The notes: a model not told the origin generated them from the sequence alone. DNA of 36,859 bases from a virus (IMGVR_UViG_3300007352_000463:1-36859); one strand, 5' to 3'; counted from the stretch's first letter, positions 13,717-22,651 are shown. A program made the numbers and translations.

Positions 13717-14805
13717 CTATTTTACGGCTGACAGTTTAGCGGCTGCTTCAGGAAGGATATAAGCGCCATCAGTGGCTTCTGCGATAACCAGTTCGGTTTG
13801 CAGGTAGCTGATAATCTTATCAACCTCCATGAACATGTTCTCACTGTCCTTGATCCAATAATAGAACGGATCGAAGAAGTGGATCTCGGTTTCGTCCGTA
13901 CCGACTCCCAGATTGGAAGGGATATCGACGCTCTCGAAATAAGGATAGCCCATGAGCCTCTTATTCGAAGGATCGAAGATCGGCAGGCCGTTGTTGTCCT
14001 TCAATTTCATCAAGAGCTTGATAGCTGCGGTTGACAAAATGAAGATACAGTTATCCCGGTACTGTTCCGCGATACTGTAGATCAGGTTGATCAGATCATC
14101 GTAGGCCAAATCGGTTCCGACCTGGGGTACATCCGTAATACCGACAGTCTGGCGCAGGCCCAAAGGCTTGCTTGAACCGTCGCCGGCCGTGAACGCGGTT
14201 TCCTCTGTGCCGATCAGGGACCGGGAACAAAGACGCGCGATGAACTCGGTTACATTGTAAGCCGAAGTCCGGAGCAGCTGGCGCGGCATTAATACCCTGG
14301 TGGCAAGGTAATAATCTGCCAGGTCTTCCTTGTCGATGGTCGGTTCGCTTGCGGTGATCAGCGTATTTTCCCCAACCCAGTAGGAAGTGACACCGGTTCC
14401 CTCTTTGGGCAGTTGGAACGGCCCGGCGTGCTGGAACACAAACGCATTTTTGCGCATTTTCGGGATTTTATCCTTCTCCTCTAAAATGCGGCTGGCTAAC
14501 TCCGTTGGGATGGTGTAGCCGAAGGAACTGGAAGTAGAATCAACCGCCTTCGCCTCGAATTTTTCCAGGAAACTTTTATCGCCTTTTTCAAGGGCGATTA
14601 AGAAATCCTTCACTTCCTGGATGGATTCTTCTTTTTTGACCTCGTCTGTTTCTATTTGGATTTTTTCCTTGAGCTCGTTTTTGAGCTCGTTTTTGAGTTC
14701 AGGGATAACGGCCTCCAATGCCTTTTGGGCACTGTCCTTCATCATCCCCTCTAATTTTTCCTCGGTAATCTCCATTACCTCGGTTTTTCCTTTCGGTTCT
14801 GGCAT
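13717..14805 (-). CDS. Major capsid protein, HK97 fold
   Basis: A 362-aa capsid protein. Residues about 1-100 are charged coiled coil (the delta/scaffold domain, with repeated ELKNELKNELKEK), then the body begins near SSSFGYTIPTELASRIL and continues with the family patterns GPFQLPKEGTG, LADYYLATRVLMPRQLLRTS and FTAGDGSSKPLGL. The prohead protease encoded upstream would remove the N-terminal domain. A perfect extended -10 ends 6 nt before the ATG, implying a leaderless transcript; a later ATG at residue 11 (MEITEEK) is an alternative start with a weak GAGGT upstream. Confidence 0.92.
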   Translation of the reverse strand: MPEPKGKTEVMEITEEKLEGMMKDSAQKALEAVIPELKNELKNELKEKIQIETDEVKKEESIQEVKDFLIALEKGDKSFLEKFEAKAVDSTSSSFGYTIPTELASRILEEKDKIPKMRKNAFVFQHAGPFQLPKEGTGVTSYWVGENTLITASEPTIDKEDLADYYLATRVLMPRQLLRTSAYNVTEFIARLCSRSLIGTEETAFTAGDGSSKPLGLRQTVGITDVPQVGTDLAYDDLINLIYSIAEQYRDNCIFILSTAAIKLLMKLKDNNGLPIFDPSNKRLMGYPYFESVDIPSNLGVGTDETEIHFFDPFYYWIKDSENMFMEVDKIISYLQTELVIAEATDGAYILPEAAAKLSAVK

Positions 14806-14811
14806 ATTTTT

Positions 14812-14820
14812 ATTATAGCA
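14812..14820 (-). promoter_or_regulatory. Promoter abutting the capsid start (leaderless?)
   Basis: TGCTATAAT on the minus strand, followed by AAAAAT and then ATG. The expected transcription start (6-8 nt after the -10) falls on the start codon. No good -35 is seen, as usual for extended -10 promoters. Confidence 0.55.
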
Positions 14821-15594
14821 TTATTTATTATTTTCCTTAACTATTCGCAGGACCGTTGAAGTGGCCCTGTTAGCTTGTTTCACAAGCTTGATGAGTGTGG
14901 CTTGATTGCCTTCGACCTTTGGCCCCTTTTGCGGCTCTTTGACTGCCAGGGCTTTGAGATGAGTTTTATATTTAAAACTTAATCTTTTACGCTCATAACG
15001 CTTGACCGTGCCGTCCGAATAGTAGATTTTCACCCGCATTTTCTTCGGGTCAGCGTCAATATAATTAATTTTTTGTTCCTGTTTTTTGGCCGGTTGCTTT
15101 GCTTTTTGGTTCTCTTCTTTTACATTCAACAATTCAGTGTCCGGGTTCATACCAACAAGCACCGGCGACCATTCGTAAAGGCGCAGCTTTTTTAAAAGCC
15201 TGGTGCCGTCCTCTTCCCATTCATCCTCCAACACGCGGTATCCGATACTGAATTCATCGATCACGCCTTCTTTCAAAAGCTCATAGGCCTCTTTGCCCTT
15301 TTGAACTCCCAGGATCAGCTTGCCTTTGATATACAATCCGCGCTTATCCTCCCGGGCTTCCAGAGTTTTGGCGATCGGCTCATCCCAATTGTGCATCCAA
15401 CACCCGACCGGAAACTTCTTCTTGAGGCTGTCTGCGAATGCGCCTTTGATGATCTTGTCGCCGCCAAGGTCAACATTATCAAAAATGGAAACATAAGCCT
15501 CGATAACTCCCTTATCTTTGGTGTTGCCCTTTTCGTCCTTGGTCTCCAGGAGCTTTATTTGAGTTTTTGCTAATACTCGTATGATTTTTGACAT
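14821..15594 (-). CDS. HK97-type prohead protease
   Basis: A 257-aa serine protease of the HK97 prohead family. Visible signatures are IEAYVSIFDNVDLGGD, the catalytic His68 in CWMHNWDEP and the catalytic Ser116 in VIDEFSIGY, followed by RLYEWSPVLVGMNP. It would cleave the capsid scaffold domain and itself. After about residue 155 it carries a basic, helical extension of about 100 aa not needed for catalysis, perhaps a scaffold-like or DNA-proximal tail. It lies between portal and capsid as in HK97. Confidence 0.92.
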   Translation of the reverse strand: MSKIIRVLAKTQIKLLETKDEKGNTKDKGVIEAYVSIFDNVDLGGDKIIKGAFADSLKKKFPVGCWMHNWDEPIAKTLEAREDKRGLYIKGKLILGVQKGKEAYELLKEGVIDEFSIGYRVLEDEWEEDGTRLLKKLRLYEWSPVLVGMNPDTELLNVKEENQKAKQPAKKQEQKINYIDADPKKMRVKIYYSDGTVKRYERKRLSFKYKTHLKALAVKEPQKGPKVEGNQATLIKLVKQANRATSTVLRIVKENNK

Positions 15595-15609
15595 ATATTT
15601 TTAAAATTA

Positions 15610-17661
15610 TTAAATAGGCGTGTGATCGCATTTGCAGTTCGGGTGTACCGGTATCTGTCCTTCGATATTTTTGACTGTCCATTTGAGGTATGCTTTTTTA
15701 ATACAGTCCTCGCAGGCGCCCGGACTAAGCAGCCATTTCACATCGGTAAAACCATAGTATTCATACATTTTGCGGTGCGCCTCGGTAACGCCCCGGGCGG
15801 TTTCGGTCCGGGCGATCATGGTGGCGCGGGTGCCTTTGGCGAATTCGAAAATATCTTCAACCCTGTTTTTCAGTTCATTTATGCTCTCGCCTGCCGCGAC
15901 GCTTTCCTTAACCGCTTCTTCAAAGGCTTCGATGGTGGTATTGGTTATGCTCTCACCGGTCTTTTCGGCCACTCCGTCAAGCCAATCCTTGATAAAATCC
16001 ATATCTAAAATGGCGGATTCCCCAATAAGTTCGCTCGCGTGCTGGGTGCCTTTCATGACGGTTTCGTACATCAGGGGGTTTATAATATCGATGGTGGTTT
16101 TCAGTTCTTCCTCTACATCGATATCGTAATCCTCAACCGCTGACTTCTTGCCCTCAATTTTGCCCAAAAACCGGCCTTTCTGCGCTTCAAAGTGGTTTAT
16201 GAAGGTCTTTTCCCATTTTCCTTCCAAAGTGCCCTCATCGGCCATTCTGAGCTTATAGAAGGCGTCTATCTGGTCTTGCGACAATTCTTTTTTCTCCGGT
16301 ACGATCTTCAAAAGGACTTTCTTCCGGCCTATTACCTCCTGGGCGGCTTTTTCGCTCGCTCCACGGATCATCCTTTTTAGCCTGACGCTGCGGTTCAGAA
16401 TGCGTTTTTTTATTGCTCGCTGGGTTTTGAGGTCAACCTTGGCGATATCGGCGCTTTTTCCTTCTAAAACGGGCAGGTTTTTCTGGCCTTGTTCACCGCC
16501 GATCATCGGCATATTAGACATGCCCATATAGATCATGTCGCCGCCCTTGACCGGTTCCAGTCCAATTTCAGCCCGGCATTCATTCGTTGTCATCCATTTG
16601 TTCCAGGCCGCTTCCCGGCGCTTTACTTCCGCGTCCGCGTCATTCTTCGCCAACGGTTCAAAACTCAACCAGAGATCATCGCCATAACGAGGTACCAAAA
16701 ATTCATTCAGTTGCTCCACGTACTTGGTGGCCATCGGTTCCAAGGTCTGCCTGGCGAACAGGTATTCTGCCGTATAGGCGCTGGCGCGGTTAATATCGTC
16801 AAAAATGCCCATAATCGGCTTATTGACGCCGAATAAACTGAATATCTCATCCCGGTTCATCTTGGTGGATTCGATGAAATCAAGGTCTTTAGGGGGCAGG
16901 GAAATGGCTTCAAACTTTAATCCGGCTTCTAAAATGAGCATTTTATAAGCGTTTTCATAGCCTTGATACTGCTCCTTGAACTGTTTTTTAAGACGCTTGT
17001 GCGTTTCCTTATCGATCTTGTCTTCCGTGGTGAGCGTACCGGCCGGCCTGGCCCCGTTTTTCAATAGCCCGGTATTGTGCTGTTTGATATAATCGTTATG
17101 GGTGGCCGCCATTCTTACGGCTTCGATTATCCCCAAGCCCTTGTCCGGCTGCTGCGGATTATAGTTTTTCAGCTCAATGATCTCTTCCGGCTCGAACTCA
17201 TACTTTTTTGCGCCGATATTGTATTCATAGCCGAGGGTATTGCCGATCTTGTCCTTTTTGGCGGTCAGGTATTCGGGCCTTAAAAGATAAATGCCAGTCG
17301 GCTGGTTATTTTTTTTACCGTTTTCCAGATACCAAGGAGCCATGCCGAAAATGTCCAGGAAGATGACCGACATCTGCATGAAGTCGAACTTGGTCATGCT
17401 TGGATTGACTTTTAAAAGCAGGTCCAGAATCTCATGTTCTAAAATTTCTTCTACTTCTCCATCCCTTTTCAGTTTGTATAATTTGAATTCAACGTTCGCT
17501 ATTCCCTTGGCGCGTCTGTCGATACAGCCATACACCCAACTGGAATAAAGGCTTAGGCCGTCATTTCTTGTAATGAGCGAACTCATGAGGCCGTTGCCGA
17601 TAATGGCGGTCATTGGTACGGCTTCTTTTTTTCTGAATTTGAATATGTCAAATAATCCCAT
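15610..17661 (-). CDS. Portal protein fused to Mu F-type head morphogenesis domain
   Basis: A 683-aa protein. Residues about 1-400 are the HK97-type portal (SLYSSWVYGCIDRRAKGIANV, LLKVNPSMTKFDFMQ, NNQPTGIYLLRPEYL, KGLGIIEAVRMAA, GVNKPIMGIFDDINRASAYT). Residues about 530-683 are a Phage_Mu_F domain: the ARTETARG motif, the GFTDVKWLLSPGACEDC cysteine pair and the final VHPNCKCDH motif. The middle is helical linker. The portal forms the DNA-entry dodecamer; the Mu F domain is usually a separate minor head protein. The fusion means each portal carries a copy inside the head. Confidence 0.9.
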   Translation of the reverse strand: MGLFDIFKFRKKEAVPMTAIIGNGLMSSLITRNDGLSLYSSWVYGCIDRRAKGIANVEFKLYKLKRDGEVEEILEHEILDLLLKVNPSMTKFDFMQMSVIFLDIFGMAPWYLENGKKNNQPTGIYLLRPEYLTAKKDKIGNTLGYEYNIGAKKYEFEPEEIIELKNYNPQQPDKGLGIIEAVRMAATHNDYIKQHNTGLLKNGARPAGTLTTEDKIDKETHKRLKKQFKEQYQGYENAYKMLILEAGLKFEAISLPPKDLDFIESTKMNRDEIFSLFGVNKPIMGIFDDINRASAYTAEYLFARQTLEPMATKYVEQLNEFLVPRYGDDLWLSFEPLAKNDADAEVKRREAAWNKWMTTNECRAEIGLEPVKGGDMIYMGMSNMPMIGGEQGQKNLPVLEGKSADIAKVDLKTQRAIKKRILNRSVRLKRMIRGASEKAAQEVIGRKKVLLKIVPEKKELSQDQIDAFYKLRMADEGTLEGKWEKTFINHFEAQKGRFLGKIEGKKSAVEDYDIDVEEELKTTIDIINPLMYETVMKGTQHASELIGESAILDMDFIKDWLDGVAEKTGESITNTTIEAFEEAVKESVAAGESINELKNRVEDIFEFAKGTRATMIARTETARGVTEAHRKMYEYYGFTDVKWLLSPGACEDCIKKAYLKWTVKNIEGQIPVHPNCKCDHTPI

Positions 17662-17988
17662 TTATTTTGGCAGGTCTGATTTGACCTTAATAATTATATC
17701 GCTGAAAGTGATCACTTGCCCCGTCGAATATGTCACCTCGATTTCGGCGTGGTAATTTCCGGCCTCATCAAAATTGCCGTCCGCAACCAAATATTTACAG
17801 GTGCCGGCGTCAGCGTCTACTATGCTCATAATGCCTTCGAATTTGAGAACAGTCGATCCGGGCGCCTGGACTTTCAGTTTTAAGGTTGCCCCGTCCAAAT
17901 CTATCACTTCGTCATCGTACTTTTTCAACGCAAAACTAAGTTCGTATAATTTATCGTTTTTAATGGCGTCTATAATGGTGCGTGGCAT
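17662..17988 (-). CDS. BppU-N-like Ig-fold structural protein
   Basis: A 108-aa all-beta protein with the pattern of phage BppU N-terminal domains (LYELSFALKKYDD, GATLKLKVQAPGS, AGNYHAEIEVTYSTGQV). In lactococcal phages this domain attaches receptor-binding proteins to the baseplate. Here it lies between the adhesin gene and the portal, with 0-1 nt gaps, suggesting a docking partner for the adhesin. Assignment by pattern only. Confidence 0.6.
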   Translation of the reverse strand: MPRTIIDAIKNDKLYELSFALKKYDDEVIDLDGATLKLKVQAPGSTVLKFEGIMSIVDADAGTCKYLVADGNFDEAGNYHAEIEVTYSTGQVITFSDIIIKVKSDLPK

Positions 17989-17989
17989 A

Positions 17990-19786
17990 TTAGAATTTGG
18001 TTTTAAGTGTGAATTCTCTTGGAGGCTGTTTAAGGATGAATGCTCTTTGCGGTTGCTTGACTGTGAAATCTCTTTGCGGAAGTTTTAGGGTGTGAACTTT
18101 GCCCCTGATAGTTTCAATGAATACGACTGACGGCTCCGGGGCGGTAATGGAAAGTATTCCAACTTCCGGCGTAATGATTATAGCCTTTGACGCTATGGTT
18201 GTGGATGTGGGTGCTGTGATCGTAAGGACGGAAACGCTGGGGCTGATTGTTACGCTCTTAACTGCCGATATGGTAGGCGCCGGGGCGGATATAGTAAGAC
18301 TCTCGGTGCTTGGACTGGCAGTAACGCCTGCCTTTATAATGGGAGCTGGAGCTGAAAGCGATAATGTTTCCGTTACTGGTTGAACTACTGCGCTGCTTCC
18401 AGTCAACACTGTCGGGGTAGGTGCGGTTAGGCTCAATGCTTCCGCCTCAGCTAAAACATTAATGCTTTTTACGGCCGTAACACTGGGGCTTGGCTCTGAT
18501 ATAGTTAGACTTTCTGCATTAGGCTTGATTGTTACTCCGGTGCTTACGGTGGGGGCAATTTCTTGCAATGTGATCGTTTCGGTCTCTGGTTGTACAACTG
18601 CGCTTGTTTGAGTGGCTATGGTCGGTGTCGGTGCTGAAATGGTCAGGACTGAAACAGCCACCGCGATAACAACGCTTCTCACTGCCGTTACCGTTGGTGT
18701 CGGGGCTGATATTGCCAACGATTCTGTTGTGGGGGTAACTGTTACTCCTGTTGCTCCAGTACCGCCGGCGTCCTCCGGGGTTCCGGTTGATACGAACGAT
18801 GCCGGGCTATTTTGGTTGGCATATTCGGCGGTAATTATATCTGTACTGTTCGCAGTTTTTCTTATACGGATTTCCGACATATAACCGTACGTATATCGGC
18901 TATATCTGGAGATAAATCCCATTGTCACTGCTTGTGCTTTGTTTAGCGTCGTACCTCCGCCAGTACCTGTAATTGTATATTCTGCTGTTGCATCAATATA
19001 TGTTTTCCACTCTGTCCCACCATTCCACATTCCATCTAACCTATACCAAATATCATTTCCCATAACTGTGGCTGAACCGCCATCGAAATATTGATTTGCT
19101 GTTCTATTTTTTGCGAAAGAACCAGTTCCTCCATAGTTAGTTGAAAGTGCGAAGACATAATTATCGGATGAACCGAACTTTGCGATTAGCGTATGCTGTT
19201 TGCTCGCCTGTGCTATCGCCTTATACCATCCGCTTAAGCTTAAATAACTAAGACCTTCTTCGCCAAGAGCGTTATCCGCCCATCCATAGTATTGGTTAGA
19301 GCCGTTATAAGATGTTGCCTTGCCAGTTTTACCTATTGAATCACCTTCTGTAACACTATTGTAACCAGTACCGTTCGTCCCTCCTGTACTATTCGTACCG
19401 CCACCGTTGTGTGATACAAGAATATAATCCGTAGCCCACACCGCATTCCGCCCATAAGTATCCGTCACATCTGGCTGGGTTTCTCCTGCTTTGTTGTACC
19501 AGACATAAATAACCGTATCGACTGCACTGGACACGCTTGGCACTTTGACCCAGATTTCCGCCTTGCTGTTTACTGTGTCGAAGTTCACCACCTCGCATGG
19601 CAGCGGTGTATTTCCATCGCTATCGAGTGAAAACCGCAGGTCGCCGCCACCGTTATCGGCATTGGCAAATATCTCCGCCGGCAAATTGTCGTGTGTAAAA
19701 AGAACTGGAAAATCAGATAAATTGCTCCCAACATAAGATGATTGAATTGTGAGGGCGCACTTTCTACCCCAGCCTGTTGGAAACAT
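17990..19786 (-). CDS. Large repeat-bearing adhesin (DUF2341 + LamG-like), possible head fibre
   Basis: A 598-aa protein. Residues about 1-120 match DUF2341 (FPTGWGRKCALTIQ, DFPVLFTHDNLP, DLRFSLDSDGNTPLPCEV, YVWYNKAGE). Residues about 140-335 form a concanavalin-like LamG domain (NGSNQYYGWAD, LSLSGWYKA). Residues about 345-565 are nine repeats of 21-26 aa with the core ESLTISAPTPTV. The last 35 residues hold three 9-residue repeats of the type QPQRxFxLK. This is a carbohydrate-binding head on a Thr/Pro-rich stalk with a repeat anchor. Its location in the head module, far from the tail fibres, suggests a capsid-mounted fibre. Confidence 0.75.
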   Translation of the reverse strand: MFPTGWGRKCALTIQSSYVGSNLSDFPVLFTHDNLPAEIFANADNGGGDLRFSLDSDGNTPLPCEVVNFDTVNSKAEIWVKVPSVSSAVDTVIYVWYNKAGETQPDVTDTYGRNAVWATDYILVSHNGGGTNSTGGTNGTGYNSVTEGDSIGKTGKATSYNGSNQYYGWADNALGEEGLSYLSLSGWYKAIAQASKQHTLIAKFGSSDNYVFALSTNYGGTGSFAKNRTANQYFDGGSATVMGNDIWYRLDGMWNGGTEWKTYIDATAEYTITGTGGGTTLNKAQAVTMGFISRYSRYTYGYMSEIRIRKTANSTDIITAEYANQNSPASFVSTGTPEDAGGTGATGVTVTPTTESLAISAPTPTVTAVRSVVIAVAVSVLTISAPTPTIATQTSAVVQPETETITLQEIAPTVSTGVTIKPNAESLTISEPSPSVTAVKSINVLAEAEALSLTAPTPTVLTGSSAVVQPVTETLSLSAPAPIIKAGVTASPSTESLTISAPAPTISAVKSVTISPSVSVLTITAPTSTTIASKAIIITPEVGILSITAPEPSVVFIETIRGKVHTLKLPQRDFTVKQPQRAFILKQPPREFTLKTKF

Positions 19787-19800
19787 CGATTAACGATTAA

Positions 19801-20025
19801 TTATGAAAGTAGCGCCTGTATTCTTGCGGCTAAACCCTGAATAACTGCCTGCGCTTCTGCCTCATCCTCTGCCGTAAAATCCTCGTCGGCTTGCATTGCA
19901 GATATCATATTCAGCAAGTTGGTTTTTATTCCTTCCAGTTGGGTGATTGCGCTGTTTGCCTGATTATCCAGGTCGGTCAATGACTGGCCATACTTAACTC
20001 TCTTAGCTTCTGTTTGAATGCTCAT
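19801..20025 (-). CDS. Small helical protein
   Basis: A 74-aa, mostly helical acidic protein with heptad-like spacing (LDNQANSAITQLEGIKTNLL, residues about 19-38). It lies between the decoration-type and adhesin genes. It may trimerise and serve as an adaptor for the fibre. No known family. Confidence 0.6.
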   Translation of the reverse strand: MSIQTEAKRVKYGQSLTDLDNQANSAITQLEGIKTNLLNMISAMQADEDFTAEDEAEAQAVIQGLAARIQALLS

Positions 20026-20034
20026 ATTTGTAAT

Positions 20035-20451
20035 TTAATTTAAGTTCAATATTCCCTCTGCGTTCCACGTAATAGTGAACGGACCGGCAGAAGATACTTT
20101 GTCCTCGCCGAAGTCGATTATCTGGATGATCGGCGAAGTGGACGGCGTGCCGGTGTCCTTGTAAACGACCGCATATCTGGCTGTTATCGTGGAATCGGCC
20201 CAAGTAACATCATCAGCGTCAAAAACGCCCTCATTGTCCGTGTTGTCCTGGGTAACGGCTTTATTGGCTAAAGTCGCACCGCCGGCCGTGTAGCCGTCGC
20301 CGCTGACCTCATTGGCGCTTACATCATCAATGAACTCCTGCGCATCCTGATCGTCAACGTGGTTGCTGTCCAAGAGCATGACTTTGATTGTGTCTGCGGA
20401 CAGGTCAATGTCGCCGTCGAATAATTTCTTTTTTAAGCTGTTTGGGATCAT
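20035..20451 (-). CDS. Conserved phage structural protein (decoration-type)
   Basis: A 138-aa beta-rich protein of a widespread, functionally unassigned phage family recognisable by the string of motifs NEVSGDGYTAGGATLANKAV, FDADDVTWADSTITARYAV and FTITWNAEGIL. It is usually found beside terminase or head genes, and is presumed a minor virion component. A TATAAA element lies 5 nt before the ATG. Confidence 0.7.
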   Translation of the reverse strand: MIPNSLKKKLFDGDIDLSADTIKVMLLDSNHVDDQDAQEFIDDVSANEVSGDGYTAGGATLANKAVTQDNTDNEGVFDADDVTWADSTITARYAVVYKDTGTPSTSPIIQIIDFGEDKVSSAGPFTITWNAEGILNLN

Positions 20452-20464
20452 ATGTTTTTATAAT

Positions 20465-21844
20465 TTATAAGCTTGTAATATTTAACTCTGGCTTGCGGTA
20501 GACTTCGAAGTACATTCTCATCATGGCCATGTCGCCAAAGTCGGTGGACCGGCCGATGTTTTCTTTGATCTCATCCTTGCCGATCAGGTAGATCTTGCCG
20601 TCCTTATCGATGTCCTTCTGTTTGATCTGGCCCAGGTCCTCGATAAAGTCATCCTTGTCCTTGCTGTCCCTGAATACTTCCTCGCCTATTTCAACCTTGC
20701 CTTCCTCGGCCAGGTCCGCGAACTTGAAATAGCATTGCGCTTTCAGGTTACCGAAATTCTGGTAATATTCTCCTTTCTGTTTCTTTATTTTGTCCGCCCG
20801 GGTGAGGATGGGCGCTGAATTATTTACGAATCCGACACAACCGGGAATATTATCAACTACGCCGCCGCCTACGCCGTCCTCATCCAATACGATGTGGCTG
20901 AACCTTATTCCTTCCTCCTGCGCCAAATTCATTATGAAATATGCGGATTTTTTGGTACTGCTTCTTATTTCATCCGGAATCAGAATGACCTTTTGCAGTT
21001 TCAAACCCTTCCAGATACCGATAGGCATTTTGTCGCGGCCTTTCCTCGATACGTCGCCGCTTATGTATTTGGTCGTGTCCTTTTTGGCTTTGTTGGTGAA
21101 CATGTCCTGGATGACATCGTAATCAAACAGGCAGGCTGGATCGTCGTCATATTCCCAATTGCCGTGCAGGAGCCTTTCCCGGGTGGCCTTGTCCTTGATG
21201 CTTTTCAGGTTTTTGATGTAGTGGGGGGAGATGAAAGGATTATCGGTTACTAATGCCTGGATAAAGCGTTTGTTGTCCTCGATATTCCGGTCCCGATTCG
21301 GTTTATAGAACTCGGTATACACCCAACCTTTGGAGGGATTGCAGGTGCCCAACATTTTCGGGATAATGCCGAATTCATCCAGTTTGTAGCGAATACGGGA
21401 TTTGACGATTGACCAGGCCTTAAAGACTATCTGATTTACTTCGTCAACAAATGCGCCGGTTATTTCCAAACTGCCAAGGCTGTCAAAATTTGGGTCGGAA
21501 GGATAAAGGAAAAGATCTTTTAAAAGGATCTGACTGCCGTTCGTGAATGTGATCGTGCCGTCCTGCGAATTATATTTGAAATCTCTTTCGTTCTTTATGT
21601 TCCAGCGGCCGCATATTTCGAAAAAGGTGTTGAGCGTGGTTTCTTTCAGGTTCTTTAATTTCGCCCGGCCCATAAGCCAACGGCTTCCCGGATACATTCC
21701 GCACATCACTATCAGCCAGGCACAGCCCAATAAGCTTTTACCGCCGCCGGCGCCGCCGCCGAATACCAGGTCGTTTGTTTCATTGTTTGTTAAGCATTGC
21801 CAGGCCTCATTCTGTTTTTTTGTTTGCTGCCAGTCTATCTCCAT
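20465..21844 (-). CDS. terL: Terminase large subunit
   Basis: A 459-aa DNA-packaging motor. The N-terminal ATPase has the Walker A segment VFGGGAGGGKS (Lys36) and Walker B with GAFVDEVNQI, followed by the coupling motif region GTCNPSKGWVY. The C-terminal RNase H-like nuclease shows the acidic motifs GDVSRKGRDK, SHIVLDEDGVGGGVVD and a late STDFGD Asp. It translocates DNA through the portal and cuts at headful or cos ends. The start overlaps the end of the small subunit gene by 38 nt. Confidence 0.93.
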   Translation of the reverse strand: MEIDWQQTKKQNEAWQCLTNNETNDLVFGGGAGGGKSLLGCAWLIVMCGMYPGSRWLMGRAKLKNLKETTLNTFFEICGRWNIKNERDFKYNSQDGTITFTNGSQILLKDLFLYPSDPNFDSLGSLEITGAFVDEVNQIVFKAWSIVKSRIRYKLDEFGIIPKMLGTCNPSKGWVYTEFYKPNRDRNIEDNKRFIQALVTDNPFISPHYIKNLKSIKDKATRERLLHGNWEYDDDPACLFDYDVIQDMFTNKAKKDTTKYISGDVSRKGRDKMPIGIWKGLKLQKVILIPDEIRSSTKKSAYFIMNLAQEEGIRFSHIVLDEDGVGGGVVDNIPGCVGFVNNSAPILTRADKIKKQKGEYYQNFGNLKAQCYFKFADLAEEGKVEIGEEVFRDSKDKDDFIEDLGQIKQKDIDKDGKIYLIGKDEIKENIGRSTDFGDMAMMRMYFEVYRKPELNITSL

Positions 21845-22238
21845 CTGATACGGTGCTAATTTTAATACTAAAGCCCTCTGACGGAGTTAATTCTATCTTT
21901 TTCAAAATCCTTTTCTTTAATTCGTTGTATTCCTTAATCGCTCCCAGCTTAGATTTGAAATCAGCGTCCTGTGTGATCAATTTTTCAAGTTGCTTGTCAA
22001 CGAATGAATCATTCAAGCCTCTTAACTCCAGCAATTCGTCAATCCGGCTTAAAATGTCAGTTTTTGTCAATAAATTAAAGGCGCTTGATTTCGCGCTATT
22101 ATACCAATTGCCAACCCTCTTCGGTTGATATGCTTCGATATATGCCTGCACCCCATTACAAAAGAACTCTTCGTCGCTTGCGTATAGTTTGCAAAACTTC
22201 TCCTGCTTGGCATTCAGTTTTTTCTTTTTGTCAGCCAT
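21807..22238 (-). CDS. terS: Terminase small subunit
   Basis: A 143-aa protein with the terminase_2 pattern: LNAKQEKFCKLYASDEEFF, QAYIEAYQPKR and TKTDILSRIDELLE, followed by a central oligomerisation helix and a C-terminal tail that binds the large subunit. It recognises the packaging site. Overlaps terL by 38 nt, implying coupled translation. Confidence 0.88.
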   Translation of the reverse strand: MADKKKKLNAKQEKFCKLYASDEEFFCNGVQAYIEAYQPKRVGNWYNSAKSSAFNLLTKTDILSRIDELLELRGLNDSFVDKQLEKLITQDADFKSKLGAIKEYNELKKRILKKIELTPSEGFSIKISTVSDGDRLAANKKTE

Positions 22239-22239
22239 A

Positions 22240-22614
22240 TTATTTCATTGCTATAATTGCCAGCTTCTCTATCCTTTTTCCTGCGAAAATCTTAGTTTCC
22301 GCCATTTTGTCGATAGCCTTTTCCAAGCGCAAGACGATCTCCGTGAGCGGTTCCCTGTATTTTTTGATGTATTCCAGGTTCTCCGTCGCCCTCACTCCCA
22401 ACAGCTTCCTTAAATACGGGTCATCGCAGGCGATAGGCTCTTTGTCCTTCAACTTTGTGATCTCCTTTTTCCCTCCCTCATGAATCAATAAAACCGGCAA
22501 CGTGCCGATCAAATAAAACTGCCGGCCATTGCCTTCGATGGTGATGCCGGATTTCGTTTTCTGCCTGGTAAAGTCTACGCTTAGGAACAGGTTTTTGATT
22601 ATGCTTGGCTTCAT
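22240..22614 (-). CDS. First gene of the late operon, unknown function
   Basis: A 124-aa protein with a beta-rich N-terminal half (SGITIEGNGRQFYLIGTLPV) and a helical C-terminal half (YIKKYREPLTEIVLRLEKAI). It ends 1 nt before the small terminase gene. A TATGCTATAAT promoter sits 17 nt upstream of the ATG. Possibly a packaging accessory factor or late regulator; not recognised. Confidence 0.6.
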   Translation of the reverse strand: MKPSIIKNLFLSVDFTRQKTKSGITIEGNGRQFYLIGTLPVLLIHEGGKKEITKLKDKEPIACDDPYLRKLLGVRATENLEYIKKYREPLTEIVLRLEKAIDKMAETKIFAGKRIEKLAIIAMK

Positions 22615-22631
22615 AGTATAGTATTAATTAT

Positions 22632-22642
22632 ATTATAGCATA
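22632..22642 (-). promoter_or_regulatory. Putative late promoter
   Basis: TATGCTATAAT on the minus strand, just after a strong terminator and 17 nt before the first gene of the 18-kb head-tail-lysis operon. Expected leader about 10 nt, no ribosome binding site. Confidence 0.65.
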
Positions 22643-22651
22643 TCGGGGTAT

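Noticed and set aside
22249-22257. TGCTATAAT on the plus strand at the end of the 22240 gene
   Set aside because: It points away from any plus-strand gene; likely chance.
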